A stretch of 36,644 nucleotides of DNA, from NCBI GenBank assembly GCA_022764465.1, contig JALERL010000060.1, positions 1 to 36,644 of the forward strand, given 5' to 3'. Source of the stretch: Lachnospiraceae bacterium. Its GTDB lineage: Bacteria; Bacillota; Clostridia; Lachnospirales; Lachnospiraceae. Below are positions 17,669-25,397 of the stretch, one piece after another. The translations under genes and the position numbers were made by a program. Numbering within the stretch: position 1 is the first letter of the stretch; each line of letters opens with the position of its first letter. The notes below the pieces were generated by a model that saw only the letters and a list, made by a program, of their open reading frames with translations, had not been told where the DNA came from and did not search any database.

Positions 17669-18088
17669 TTATTCAAAATCATCAAAACTGCCCGGTCTGT
17701 TCTCACTTTCATACAGATGGCTTATTTTCTTCAGGCCGTTATAGAACTGCCTGATCTTTCTTCTTCCCTTTGAATAACGAATGTTATAGATGATATACGT
17801 TGCCAGCAGGTACAGTGCCATAAAGACCAGATACTTCATGAGCAGCTGGATTCCAAATGCCGGAATATCCATTTTATTGATCTCATTCATGAGCTCCTCC
17901 ATCCGGTAAACTGCCCAAATTCCAACAATCACAGCAAACGCTATCGTACCTGTCAGAAAGCTTTTTATCATCTCCATACTGACATAATCTTTCCGGAAAA
18001 ACTGCGTCATCTTATGGCATGATTTTCCTTCTCTTTCCTCAAAAGCTGCCAGTTTTGTCATCTGTCTGACCTTTTCTTTACTAATCAT
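17669..18088 (-). CDS. Small membrane protein of unknown function at operon head
   Basis: A 139-residue protein beginning MISKEKVRQMTKLAAFEERE, then a polar region, two membrane helices (about 45-65 and 80-105) and a basic C-terminal region ending in an acidic SFDDFE. I do not recognise the family. The open frame continues upstream to 18172, but a promoter (-10 at 18120-18125) and a terminator lie in that stretch, so a start there would not be transcribed from this promoter; the ATG at 18088 after GGGGTG is preferred. It is the first gene of the leftward series leading to cdaA, so it may be a partner of the unknown membrane protein that follows. Confidence 0.75.
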   Translation of the reverse strand: MISKEKVRQMTKLAAFEEREGKSCHKMTQFFRKDYVSMEMIKSFLTGTIAFAVIVGIWAVYRMEELMNEINKMDIPAFGIQLLMKYLVFMALYLLATYIIYNIRYSKGRRKIRQFYNGLKKISHLYESENRPGSFDDFE

Positions 18089-18119
18089 AGCACACCCCAT
18101 CATACTAAACATTATTTTC

Positions 18120-18148
18120 ATTATATCATAGATGGTATCTAATGCAAA
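18120..18148 (-). promoter_or_regulatory. Probable sigma-A promoter of the cda/glycan operon
   Basis: Minus strand TTTGCA (18143-18148), 17-base spacer, TATAAT (18120-18125). It begins right after the terminator of the upstream comF unit and about 30 bases before the first gene. It is the only convincing promoter seen ahead of the gene series running to 3641. Confidence 0.7.
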
Positions 18149-18150
18149 GG

Positions 18151-18185
18151 GAAAAAAAGAAGCCGCCCGCAAAAGGCAGCTTCTT
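18151..18185 (-). terminator. Intrinsic terminator of the comF unit
   Basis: Minus strand stem AAGAAGCTGCC pairs with GGCGGCTTCTT (11 bp with one G-U pair) around a 7-base loop, followed by TTTTTTT. It lies directly after the stop codon of the flagellar-region protein. Confidence 0.9.
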
Positions 18186-18186
18186 A

Positions 18187-18648
18187 CTATTTCATACTAT
18201 CTAAAAATCTCATCTTATCACCGTCACGCGCAGGCTTCTTCGGTTCTAAGATAACCTTCGGCTTGTCTAACACACTGCTTAAGTTATCCTTCATCTTGTT
18301 CTTGCATTCTTCACAAAAACGTCCTGTCTTGATGATCTTACCACAGTTCTCACATTCGATTCCGATCGGTGAATCTTCGGAAAATGTAAGGCGTTCTTCC
18401 CGCACCCACTGCTTGATCTGCTGGACAGATACATCATTATCTGTCGAAACAGCCTGGATTGGTGCATGTGGATTCTCTCTGATATATTCTTTCACGTCCT
18501 GAAACTTCAGTTCTAACTTATCCTTGCATGCCTGACAGATTGGTGGTCCGGAAACATAATTAAACAATCTTCCACAGCTTCTGCAATTTCGTACATCCAT
18601 AACTTCACTCTTCTCCTTCCAAATTCCTGGCAGTACCCAGTCTGCCAT
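18187..18648 (-). CDS. Flagellar-region zinc protein, TIGR03826/YvyF-like
   Basis: Small soluble protein with two zinc-ribbon-like Cys pairs at each end: counted from the internal MDVRNC, C6/C9 and C22/C25, then C83/C86 and C96/C99. Between them is a helix-turn-helix-like stretch (about 45-72, SVQQIKQWVREERL). This layout is that of the TIGR03826 flagellar-operon family, related to Bacillus YvyF next to comFC and flgM. Its molecular role is not well defined. Start: the ATG at 18648 overlaps the comF stop as TAATG and has GGAGG 7 bases upstream, giving 153 residues; family homology also allows the ATG at 18600 (137 residues, weaker site spacing). A terminator follows immediately, so no flgM follows here. 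Confidence 0.85.
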   Translation of the reverse strand: MADWVLPGIWKEKSEVMDVRNCRSCGRLFNYVSGPPICQACKDKLELKFQDVKEYIRENPHAPIQAVSTDNDVSVQQIKQWVREERLTFSEDSPIGIECENCGKIIKTGRFCEECKNKMKDNLSSVLDKPKVILEPKKPARDGDKMRFLDSMK

Positions 18649-19391
18649 TAGAGTCCTCCGCCGATACTGATGCATATCACAAAAACCCCTGCTGCTCCTG
18701 CACGCATAAGTTCTGATGCAGCCATGTCAACAGTGCTTCCTGTGGTATAAATGTCATCGACTAAAAGTATATATTTAGATTGTACTATACTTTTTTCGCA
18801 TTTAAAAGCATTTTTCAGATTATTTTTTCTTTCCCTGTCGTCAAGTTCCTTCTGCGGACGCGTATTGACAACTCTTCGCAATATATTCGTCCATACCGGC
18901 AAACCGGTAATTTTGCCCAGCTCACGTGCATATAATGCTGCCTGATTATATCCACGCTTTCTTTTTCTTTTCCAATGTAAGGGCACCGGTATGATCGCAT
19001 CGATCGGATGGTGTGCGATCCAGTGTCCGTATTTTTTTATTGTCTCCCGTGCATAAAAGGCTGCGTATTCCTGTCTGCCGGCATATTTGAAGCGGTAAAG
19101 AGATGCCTTCGCCTCACCATCATATACAAATACTGCTCTTGCCGCGCGAAATACATGCTGCTTTCTGCTACAGTCATAACACAGTTCTATTGTCGGATCT
19201 GCAACCGGCTTTCCACATTTCATGCAGACCGGATTCATCACATCCTGCAGCTTCACCCTGCACTCCGGGCAGATGTCCATTCCATATTCCGGGATCATTC
19301 CGCATACCGGACACCTTATGGGATACAGCAGTTCCAGCACCCTCACTGCAAACTCTCTGATCTGATCTCTCTGATTCTTTTTTTCCCTCAT
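18648..19391 (-). CDS. comF: ComF family protein (phosphoribosyltransferase-like)
   Basis: A 247-residue protein with an N-terminal zinc region (C27/C30, C41/C44, C56/C59, C71/C74) and a C-terminal phosphoribosyltransferase fold with the PRPP loop VDDIYTTGST at 211-220. The middle has IIPVPLHWKRKRKRGYNQA, a family signature. ComFC-type proteins are needed for DNA uptake and processing during transformation in competent bacteria; in non-competent clostridia the role is less clear. AAAGGAG lies before the ATG. The downstream flagellar-region gene overlaps by one base (TAATG). The gene is divergent from the ABC importer genes to the right. No comFA helicase is adjacent in this window. Confidence 0.95.
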   Translation of the reverse strand: MREKKNQRDQIREFAVRVLELLYPIRCPVCGMIPEYGMDICPECRVKLQDVMNPVCMKCGKPVADPTIELCYDCSRKQHVFRAARAVFVYDGEAKASLYRFKYAGRQEYAAFYARETIKKYGHWIAHHPIDAIIPVPLHWKRKRKRGYNQAALYARELGKITGLPVWTNILRRVVNTRPQKELDDRERKNNLKNAFKCEKSIVQSKYILLVDDIYTTGSTVDMAASELMRAGAAGVFVICISIGGGL

Positions 19392-19492
19392 GAACTCCTT
19401 TCCAAACTCTCTTTTGCAATCTTAACACCGAAGCCGTTCCCAGACCATTAAATTTGTCTTAATTTTTCTTGAAAAATAAGCACTCTGGGGGA

Positions 19493-19521
19493 TTGACTTT
19501 ACTTTTTCCACTTATTATAAT
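19493..19521 (+). promoter_or_regulatory. Strong sigma-A promoter of the ABC importer
   Basis: TTGACT (19493-19498), exact 17-base spacer, TATAAT (19516-19521). The predicted transcript starts near 19528, giving a leader of about 84 bases before the lipoprotein ATG. Confidence 0.88.
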
Positions 19522-19532
19522 TTAACTATTCG

Positions 19533-19576
19533 TACTTTAACCCGTTGATGTTTAAAAGCAGCAAAGAATTAAAGTA
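19533..19576 (+). repeat. Inverted repeat in importer leader
   Basis: TACTTTAA (19533-19540) and TTAAAGTA (19569-19576) are perfect 8-base inverted arms with a 28-base loop, near the start of the predicted leader RNA. It could be an operator or an RNA stem. It is too AT-rich and short to name, and the leader is too short for a T-box. Confidence 0.35.
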
Positions 19577-19611
19577 TTTAAACTTGAACAGGATTTCAGG
19601 AGGAAAACATT

Positions 19612-20640
19612 ATGAAAAAAGCAAACAAGTTTCTCGCCCTCGGTCTTGCCGCTGTAATGACACTCGGTATGACTGCATGCGGCAGCAATTCCGGCAAAGA
19701 TTCCAACGCCGGTGCAACAGCAAGCACCCAGAAAACTGAGGATGCTTCCGGCAAGACTTATACCGTTGGTATCTGTCAGTTAGTCCAGCACGAAGCATTA
19801 GATGCTGCAACCGAAGGCTTTAAAACAGCATTACAGGACAAATTAGGTGATGCAGTAAAATTTGACGAGCAGAATGCACAGGGTGATTCCGCAACATGTG
19901 CAACGATTGTCAACTCATTCGTTTCCAGCAATGTAGATCTGATCCTTGCAAATGCAACTGCTCCATTACAGGCAGCCGCAGCAGCGACAACTGATATTCC
20001 AATCCTTGGAACTTCCGTAACTGACTATGCAACTGCACTTGACATGGACAATGCAAGCTGGGATGGCCTGACCGGAAGAAATATCTCCGGAACATCTGAT
20101 CTTGCTCCATTAAAGGATCAGGCAGCAATGTTACAGGAGCTGTTCCCGGATGCAAAAAATGTTGGTCTTTTATACTGCTCCGCAGAAGCGAACTCTGAAT
20201 ATCAGGTTAAGGTTATGACAAAAGAGTTAGAAGCTCTTGGATACACCTGCACCTCTTACTCTTTTGTAGATTCCAATGATATCGCTTCTATCGTACAGAA
20301 TGCGGTAAGCGCCAGCGATGTTATGTATATTCCAACCGATAACACAGCTGCTTCTAACACAGAAGTTATCAACAACATTGCAAGCGAAGCAGGCGTTCCG
20401 ATCATCGCGGGTGAAGCAGGTATCTGCCGTGGCTGTGGTGTTGCAACCTTATCCATCAGCTACTATGACTTAGGTTACCAGACCGGCGAAATGGCAGCCG
20501 AGATTCTTGCAGACGGCAAGGATGTTTCCACTATGGAGATCCAGTTTGCACCTAAGGTTACCAAACAGTACAATGCAGATCTCTGTAAAAAGTTAAACAT
20601 TACTGTTCCGGATGATTACGAAGCACTTGCTGCAGAATAA
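19612..20640 (+). CDS. ABC importer substrate-binding lipoprotein (TrpX-like)
   Basis: A 342-residue secreted lipoprotein: signal peptide 1-22, lipobox ending at C23 (GMTAC), then a Ser/Gly/Ala-rich linker. The mature domain has the fold of the ABC_sub_bind family (segments YTVGICQLVQHEALD, DLILANATAPLQAAA, ILGTSVTDY and NVGLLYCSAEANSEYQ). Family members next to this kind of permease and ATPase include streptococcal TrpX and a clostridial tyrosine-binding lipoprotein, so an aromatic amino acid is the best guess; the ligand is not proven. AGGAGG is 7-8 bases before the ATG. It is the first gene of a plus-strand operon with a strong promoter, and a hairpin separates it from the permease, favouring excess of the binding protein. 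Confidence 0.92.
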   Translation: MKKANKFLALGLAAVMTLGMTACGSNSGKDSNAGATASTQKTEDASGKTYTVGICQLVQHEALDAATEGFKTALQDKLGDAVKFDEQNAQGDSATCATIVNSFVSSNVDLILANATAPLQAAAAATTDIPILGTSVTDYATALDMDNASWDGLTGRNISGTSDLAPLKDQAAMLQELFPDAKNVGLLYCSAEANSEYQVKVMTKELEALGYTCTSYSFVDSNDIASIVQNAVSASDVMYIPTDNTAASNTEVINNIASEAGVPIIAGEAGICRGCGVATLSISYYDLGYQTGEMAAEILADGKDVSTMEIQFAPKVTKQYNADLCKKLNITVPDDYEALAAE

Positions 20641-20674
20641 AGCCGTTACATATTGCTTACTTATTTATAATACA

Positions 20675-20767
20675 GATCCCCCATATACAAGGTATATTTC
20701 ACGCCGGTCTGATCCATGGATCGATCCGGCAGGATGTACCCTATATATGGGGATATCTTCTTTTTTT
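20675..20767 (+). terminator. Intercistronic hairpin (partial terminator or stabiliser)
   Basis: A long stem pairs GATCCCCCATATA with TATATGGGGATATC, with an inner GCCGG/CCGGC stem around the palindrome GATCCATGGATC. A run of seven T follows (20761-20767). It lies between the lipoprotein and permease genes, so it probably ends most transcripts after the first gene or protects its 3' end. Confidence 0.7.
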
Positions 20768-20801
20768 ACAAACTTTATCCAATCAAAGTGGAGGTAATAT
20801 C

Positions 20802-21731
20802 GTGGATATTTCAACATTATTCAGCGCAATGCCGGGTGCAGTCTCCCAGGGTCTGATCTGGGGAATCATGGCAATCGGCGTGTACATCACATTTAAGATA
20901 CAGGATGTCGCAGACCTTACCGTAGATGGTACAATGAGTCTGGGCGGTGCAGTCTGTATCCTTATGCTTACCCATGGTCAGAACATCTGGGTTGCCCTTA
21001 TCGTAGCAACTCTGGCCGGTATGATTGCCGGACTTGTCACCGGAATCTTCCATACCGGAATGGGAATCCCTGTTATTCTTGCCGGAATCCTGACGCAGCT
21101 TGGTCTGTATTCCATCAATCTGAAGGTCTTAGGTGGCAAAGCCAATCAGGCGATCAGCGCAGACAAATATGATCTTCTGGTTTCCCTTCGTTATGTAAAG
21201 GGTGTTACTTTTTATAAGAATACGATCTTTATCGTAGCTCTTTTTGTCATTGTGATCATTGCCATCCTGTACTGGTTCTTCGGAACCGAACGTGGATGTT
21301 CCATCCGTGCTACCGGATGTAACCCGAATATGAGCCGTGCACAGGGTATCAATACAAACTTTAACACTGTACTTGGACTGATGATTTCAAACGGGCTGGT
21401 TGGTCTTGCAAGTGCTCTTTATGCACAGTATCAGGGCTTTGCCGATGTAAATGCCGGTCGTGGTGCAATCGTTATCGGTCTTGCAGCCGTTATTATCGGA
21501 AATGTTATCTTTGAAAAGATCTTCCATAACTTTGCACTGAAGCTGTTAGCGGTTGCCATCGGTGCAGTTATTTATTATATGGTACTTCAGGTCGTTATCT
21601 GGCTCGGTCTTGATACCAATTATCTGAAGCTGTTATCTGCTTTAGTAGTTGCTGTTTTCCTTGCAGTACCTTACTGGAAAAAGAAATATTTCAACAAACC
21701 TTTAAAAAAGGGGGCTGATAACAATGCTTAA
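20802..21731 (+). CDS. ABC importer permease, LivH/BPD_transp_2 type
   Basis: A 309-residue inner membrane protein with about eight to nine helices. The segments DVADLTVDGTMSLGGAV near residues 32-48 and GCSIRATGCNPNMSRAQGI near 165-183 are characteristic of the branched-chain/tryptophan type permease family. The second is the cytoplasmic coupling region that touches the ATPase. The start is GTG at 20802 with GGAGG about 8 bases upstream. It overlaps the ATPase gene by 8 bases, indicating coupled translation. The substrate is probably an aromatic amino acid, inferred from the companion lipoprotein. Confidence 0.93.
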   Translation: MDISTLFSAMPGAVSQGLIWGIMAIGVYITFKIQDVADLTVDGTMSLGGAVCILMLTHGQNIWVALIVATLAGMIAGLVTGIFHTGMGIPVILAGILTQLGLYSINLKVLGGKANQAISADKYDLLVSLRYVKGVTFYKNTIFIVALFVIVIIAILYWFFGTERGCSIRATGCNPNMSRAQGINTNFNTVLGLMISNGLVGLASALYAQYQGFADVNAGRGAIVIGLAAVIIGNVIFEKIFHNFALKLLAVAIGAVIYYMVLQVVIWLGLDTNYLKLLSALVVAVFLAVPYWKKKYFNKPLKKGADNNA

Positions 21732-22518
21732 AATTGATCATATCCATAAGACCTTCAATATTGGAACCATCAATGAAAAGACTGCTTTAAACGGAGCAAC
21801 ACTTACCCTGAACGAAGGTGACTTTGTTACCGTGATCGGTGGAAATGGTGCCGGTAAATCTACCTTGTTAAACGCAGTTGCCGGAACCTGGTTCGTCGAT
21901 CAGGGTTCGATTCTGATCGACGGTGTCGATGTCACAAAGATGCCGGAACATAAACGTGCCCGTTTCCTCGGCCGTGTCTTCCAGGACCCGATGATGGGAA
22001 CCGCTGCTACCATGGGAATCGACGAGAACCTTGCCCTTGCTGCCAGACGTGGCGCACACAGAGGTCTTAAGTCCGGTATCACCAAGGCAGAACGTGAACA
22101 TTACAAGGAACTGCTTACTGAGTTAGACCTTGGTCTTGAGAACCGTCTTACTTCCAAGGTCGGATTATTATCCGGTGGCCAGCGACAAGCACTTACCCTT
22201 TTAATGGCTTCCTTAAAAAAGCCAAAGCTTCTGCTTTTAGATGAGCATACCGCTGCCCTTGATCCAAAAACAGCAGCTAAGGTATTGGCTCTGTCGGACA
22301 AGATTGTTGCAGAGAACAACCTGACTACATTAATGGTTACACATAACATGCGTGATGCGATCGCACACGGAAATCGTCTGATCATGATGAATGAAGGACA
22401 GGTCATTTTAGACATTGCCGGCGAAGACAAGAAAAACCTGACCGTAGAAGATCTGCTTCAGAAGTTTGAAGAAGTCAGCGGTGAAGAGTTTTCCAATGAT
22501 AAGGCATTGCTTTCCTAA
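21724..22518 (+). CDS. ABC importer ATP-binding protein
   Basis: A 264-residue ATPase that powers the importer. Walker A is GGNGAGKST at 39-47, Q-loop VFQDPMMG near 85-92, signature LSGGQRQA at 149-156, Walker B LLLLDEHTAALD at 169-180 and H-loop VTHN near 205. GAARRGAHRGL-like insertion between the Q-loop and the signature is typical of this TrpZ-like group. It overlaps the permease by 8 bases and ends the operon; hairpins follow. Confidence 0.95.
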   Translation: MLKIDHIHKTFNIGTINEKTALNGATLTLNEGDFVTVIGGNGAGKSTLLNAVAGTWFVDQGSILIDGVDVTKMPEHKRARFLGRVFQDPMMGTAATMGIDENLALAARRGAHRGLKSGITKAEREHYKELLTELDLGLENRLTSKVGLLSGGQRQALTLLMASLKKPKLLLLDEHTAALDPKTAAKVLALSDKIVAENNLTTLMVTHNMRDAIAHGNRLIMMNEGQVILDIAGEDKKNLTVEDLLQKFEEVSGEEFSNDKALLS

Positions 22519-22535
22519 TCCTGATATTTATATAT

Positions 22536-22616
22536 AAATCGGAGATCGGAAGTATTCTTGAAATTACCTTCCTATCCCATAAAAACGATTTGATTTTGCT
22601 CCGAATTCCGATTTTT
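22536..22616 (+). repeat. Imperfect long inverted repeat after the ATPase gene
   Basis: AAATCGGAGATCGGA (22536-22550) pairs with TCCGAATTCCGATTT (22599-22613) at 13 of 15 positions, with a loop of about 48 bases, followed by TTT. It precedes the strong bidirectional terminator and may be a first 3' end signal of the importer transcript. Confidence 0.5.
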
Positions 22617-22621
22617 AAATC

Positions 22622-22673
22622 AAAAAATCCCGGAAGTGTTTGGACTGTGTACGTCCATTCTTCCGGGATTTTC
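22622..22673. terminator. Bidirectional terminator between importer and recD2
   Basis: A perfect 13-bp stem AAAATCCCGGAAG / CTTCCGGGATTTT (22624-22636 and 22660-22672) with an inner TGGAC/GTCCA stem. T-tracts are on both strands, suiting the convergent genes on either side; recD2 ends at 22684. Confidence 0.92.
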
Positions 22674-22683
22674 TATTTCTAGA

Positions 22684-24888
22684 TCAGGACTGCTCCTGCA
22701 GACGCTGGCATAAGCCGCTGTATCTGGTCTGTTCGGATACGTTGTTTTCCATCTCGTGGAAACACATATCGTTTCCGACTAACGTCACGCACTTCTTTGC
22801 ACGGGTTACTGCGGTATAGAGCAGATTCCGGTTCATTAACATCCGCGGTCCACTAAGCAGTGGTATCACAACCGCCGGATATTCACTACCCTGTGACTTA
22901 TGGATTGTAATCGCATATGCAAGTTCGAGTTCCTCTAACAGCTTAAATGGATAATCCACTACCTTCTCATCATCGTAACAGACGGTTACAAGCTCTGTAT
23001 AGTCATTGATCTTCCGGATAATCCCGACATCTCCGTTAAATACTCCCATGCCACGGTCTATCGTAATTCCATACCGGCTCTTGATCTCCCACTCCAGCTG
23101 ATAATTGTTCTTGATCTGCATCACCTTATCTCCCTCACGGAAAACACGGTCACCATACTCTTTTTCCTTCTTATCCGAAGCCGGTGGATTCAGATACTTT
23201 TGTAAGATTCCATTTAACCGTTCCACACCAAGATTGCCCTTTTTCATCGGTGTCAATACCTGTATATCGTAAGGCGTGGCATCTACAAACTTCGGCAGCT
23301 TCTGTTTAATCAGCTGCAATACAACATTGATAATGACATCAGCATCATAACGCTTGAGGAAAAAGAAGTCCATGCTCTTATTATCAAGTGTGACCGGTTC
23401 TCCCCGGTTGATCTTATGTGCATTCACAATAATATCACTCTGGCTTGCCTGCCGGAAGATCTTCGTCAGCTTCACTACATGAAACTTGTCTGCATCAATA
23501 ATATCCTTCAATACGCTTCCGGGTCCCACACTCGGAAGCTGGTTCACATCCCCCACAAGGATCAGTCTGGTACCCGGTACAATTGCTTTTAACAAAGATG
23601 TCATTAGACTGATGTCTACCATAGACATCTCATCCACGATCACAACATCCGTTTCGAGGGGATTCCCCTCGTTTCGCTCAAAGCCTTCGTTTCCATCCAT
23701 TCCACCGTTTAATTCAAGCATCCGGTGAATCGTCCGTGCCTCATATCCGGTCATCTCACTCATCCGCTTCGCTGCACGGCCGGTCGGCGCCGCCAGAAAA
23801 ATGTCCAGACCTTCCATCTCAAAATACTTGATGATCGTATTGATCGTCGTTGTTTTTCCGGTTCCCGGACCTCCGGTGATCACAAGCAGTCCATTCCGCA
23901 CTGCTTCCTTTACTGCATCTAACTGCTTTTCATCCAGTTCCATGCCGGTCTGCTTTTCAATCCGGTGCACCCGCTGTTCGATCTCGAGATCTGCCACATC
24001 ATAGCCGATATCCAGATTGCAGAGCATCGTAGCTGTATTTGCTTCCATATAATAAAATGGTGCTGCATAGATTGCTGTGATATCATCCGTTTCCTTCATG
24101 ACCAGCTTCCGTTCAATCGCAAGATCCATATAATGCTTCTCTATGTACTGCGGCTCTACCTCAAGCAAATCACTGGTTCGCTCGGTCAGCTTCTCTTCCG
24201 GCAGATAGGTATGTCCCTCCATAGAAGCCTGCTGTAAGGCATAAAGAATCCCACTGCGGATTCGAAAATCCGAATCGGTATGGATACCGACCCTTGCTGC
24301 GATCTCATCCGCCGTCCGGAATCCGACCCCGCTCATATCATCGGCAAGCCGGTATGGATTTTCGCGGATAATCCCATACACTTCCTGTCCATACTGCTGA
24401 TAAATCTTTACTGCAAGTGTCAGCGAGATTCCGTACTGTTGCAAAAAGATCATTGCCTGCCGCAGATCCCGCTTTTCCGCCACCTGATCTGCAATCTCTC
24501 TTGCCTTTCTTCCACTGATGCCCTTTACTTCTACAAGTCGTTCCGGTTCTTCCTCAATAATACGAAAGGTATCCTCCTGAAAGCGTCGCACGATCCTTGC
24601 AGCAAGCGCAGCTCCAACTCCCTTCACGGCTCCGGAGCCAAGATAACGCTCAATGGATAACGCATCTGTCGGTTCCTTCACCTCAAAGCTATCCACTTTA
24701 AACTGCTTTCCATACGTCGGGTGTGAGGTATATTCTCCAGTTGCTTCTATATTTTCCCCTTCACTGATCGCAGAAAAAATACCTACACAGGTCAATTCTG
24801 TTTCACCACAGATCAATACCAGTACCGTATATCCGTTATCTGCATTCCGAAAAATAATATGATCCACAAACCCTGTTACTTTTTCCAC
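22684..24888 (-). CDS. recD2: RecD2-type ATP-dependent DNA helicase
   Basis: A 734-residue 5'-3' superfamily 1B helicase of the RecD2 class that works without RecBC in genome maintenance. An N-terminal OB-like and helix-hairpin-helix part covers about 1-290 (EVKGISGRKAREIAD near 120-134), followed by Walker A GGPGTGKT (339-346), APTGRAAKRMSE (367-378), DEMSMVD (419-425), GDVNQLPSVGPGS and the C-terminal YAITIHKSQGSEY motif. Length fits the family. The start is GTG at 24888 with AGGCGG 8 bases upstream; a TTG at 24921 would add residues not typical of the family. No clear promoter is seen between the terminator at 24942-24981 and the start. Confidence 0.95.
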   Translation of the reverse strand: MEKVTGFVDHIIFRNADNGYTVLVLICGETELTCVGIFSAISEGENIEATGEYTSHPTYGKQFKVDSFEVKEPTDALSIERYLGSGAVKGVGAALAARIVRRFQEDTFRIIEEEPERLVEVKGISGRKAREIADQVAEKRDLRQAMIFLQQYGISLTLAVKIYQQYGQEVYGIIRENPYRLADDMSGVGFRTADEIAARVGIHTDSDFRIRSGILYALQQASMEGHTYLPEEKLTERTSDLLEVEPQYIEKHYMDLAIERKLVMKETDDITAIYAAPFYYMEANTATMLCNLDIGYDVADLEIEQRVHRIEKQTGMELDEKQLDAVKEAVRNGLLVITGGPGTGKTTTINTIIKYFEMEGLDIFLAAPTGRAAKRMSEMTGYEARTIHRMLELNGGMDGNEGFERNEGNPLETDVVIVDEMSMVDISLMTSLLKAIVPGTRLILVGDVNQLPSVGPGSVLKDIIDADKFHVVKLTKIFRQASQSDIIVNAHKINRGEPVTLDNKSMDFFFLKRYDADVIINVVLQLIKQKLPKFVDATPYDIQVLTPMKKGNLGVERLNGILQKYLNPPASDKKEKEYGDRVFREGDKVMQIKNNYQLEWEIKSRYGITIDRGMGVFNGDVGIIRKINDYTELVTVCYDDEKVVDYPFKLLEELELAYAITIHKSQGSEYPAVVIPLLSGPRMLMNRNLLYTAVTRAKKCVTLVGNDMCFHEMENNVSEQTRYSGLCQRLQEQS

Positions 24889-24941
24889 CTTTGTGCCGCC
24901 TTTCTGCCTCTGTATCCACAATATCAGATATATTCTTCTGC

Positions 24942-24981
24942 GGATAGAAAAGGGCTGTCTGAACCAGACAGCCTTCTATCC
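24942..24981 (-). terminator. Terminator after the flagellar rod genes
   Basis: GGCTGTCTG and CAGACAGCC form a perfect 9-bp stem, extended by GGATAGAA/TTCTATCC outside a short bulge. On the minus strand the inner stem is followed by CTTTTCT. It lies 62 bases after the flgJ-like stop codon and 53 bases before recD2. Confidence 0.85.
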
Positions 24982-25043
24982 ACTATATTTATTCTGCAAT
25001 CACCTATCTTGCCGGATCCTCTTCACGTATTCCGCAGTGTATG

Positions 25044-25382
25044 TTACAGACCATAATTCCGTTTCATCTGTTCATACATTGTCTGTGCAAGATTATTTCC
25101 ACTCTGCTCCCCGATCTTCTCTGCCATCGTCTCCATTGTCTCGTCCATATAGAAATCCGTCAGCTTAGACATCGTGGAATCTTCATCCTGTGGAATCGTC
25201 TTCTTCACTTCTTTCATAACCTGCTCGATAAAATAAGTCTCAAACTCTTTGCAGGCATCCATCAGTTCATCTTCCGATGCTTTGGAAAGATCCGACTTTA
25301 ACGTCTTCTCTACATTGGAACTACTGCTTGTATTTTTTGCATTATCAACATAAGATGCAATATTGTCCAGTGAAATACTCAT
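25044..25382 (-). CDS. flgJ: Flagellar rod-binding protein, FlgJ N-terminal type
   Basis: A 112-residue protein matching only the rod-binding half of FlgJ: KASEDELMDACKEFETYFIE followed by QVMKEVKKTIP and later MTDFYMDE-like and GNNLAQTMYEQMKR segments (about 34-112). The C-terminal muramidase domain of proteobacterial FlgJ is absent, as is usual in Firmicutes. It probably helps assemble the flagellar rod outside the membrane. It follows the flgG-like gene by 15 bases, and a terminator ends the unit. Confidence 0.9.
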   Translation of the reverse strand: MSISLDNIASYVDNAKNTSSSSNVEKTLKSDLSKASEDELMDACKEFETYFIEQVMKEVKKTIPQDEDSTMSKLTDFYMDETMETMAEKIGEQSGNNLAQTMYEQMKRNYGL

Positions 25383-25397
25383 ACCCTCATCCTTTCA

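Noticed and set aside
18089-18172. Extended N-terminus for the small membrane protein at 17669
   Set aside because: The extension contains a sigma-A promoter and the terminator of the upstream unit, so it would not be transcribed and translated with this gene.
19392-19490. Promoter for comF
   Set aside because: Only weak matches (a TTTAAT -10 and TTTTCA -35) were seen on the minus strand, not enough to list as a feature.
19528-19611. T-box riboswitch ahead of the ABC importer
   Set aside because: The leader is only about 84 bases and lacks the specifier stem and the conserved T-box sequence.
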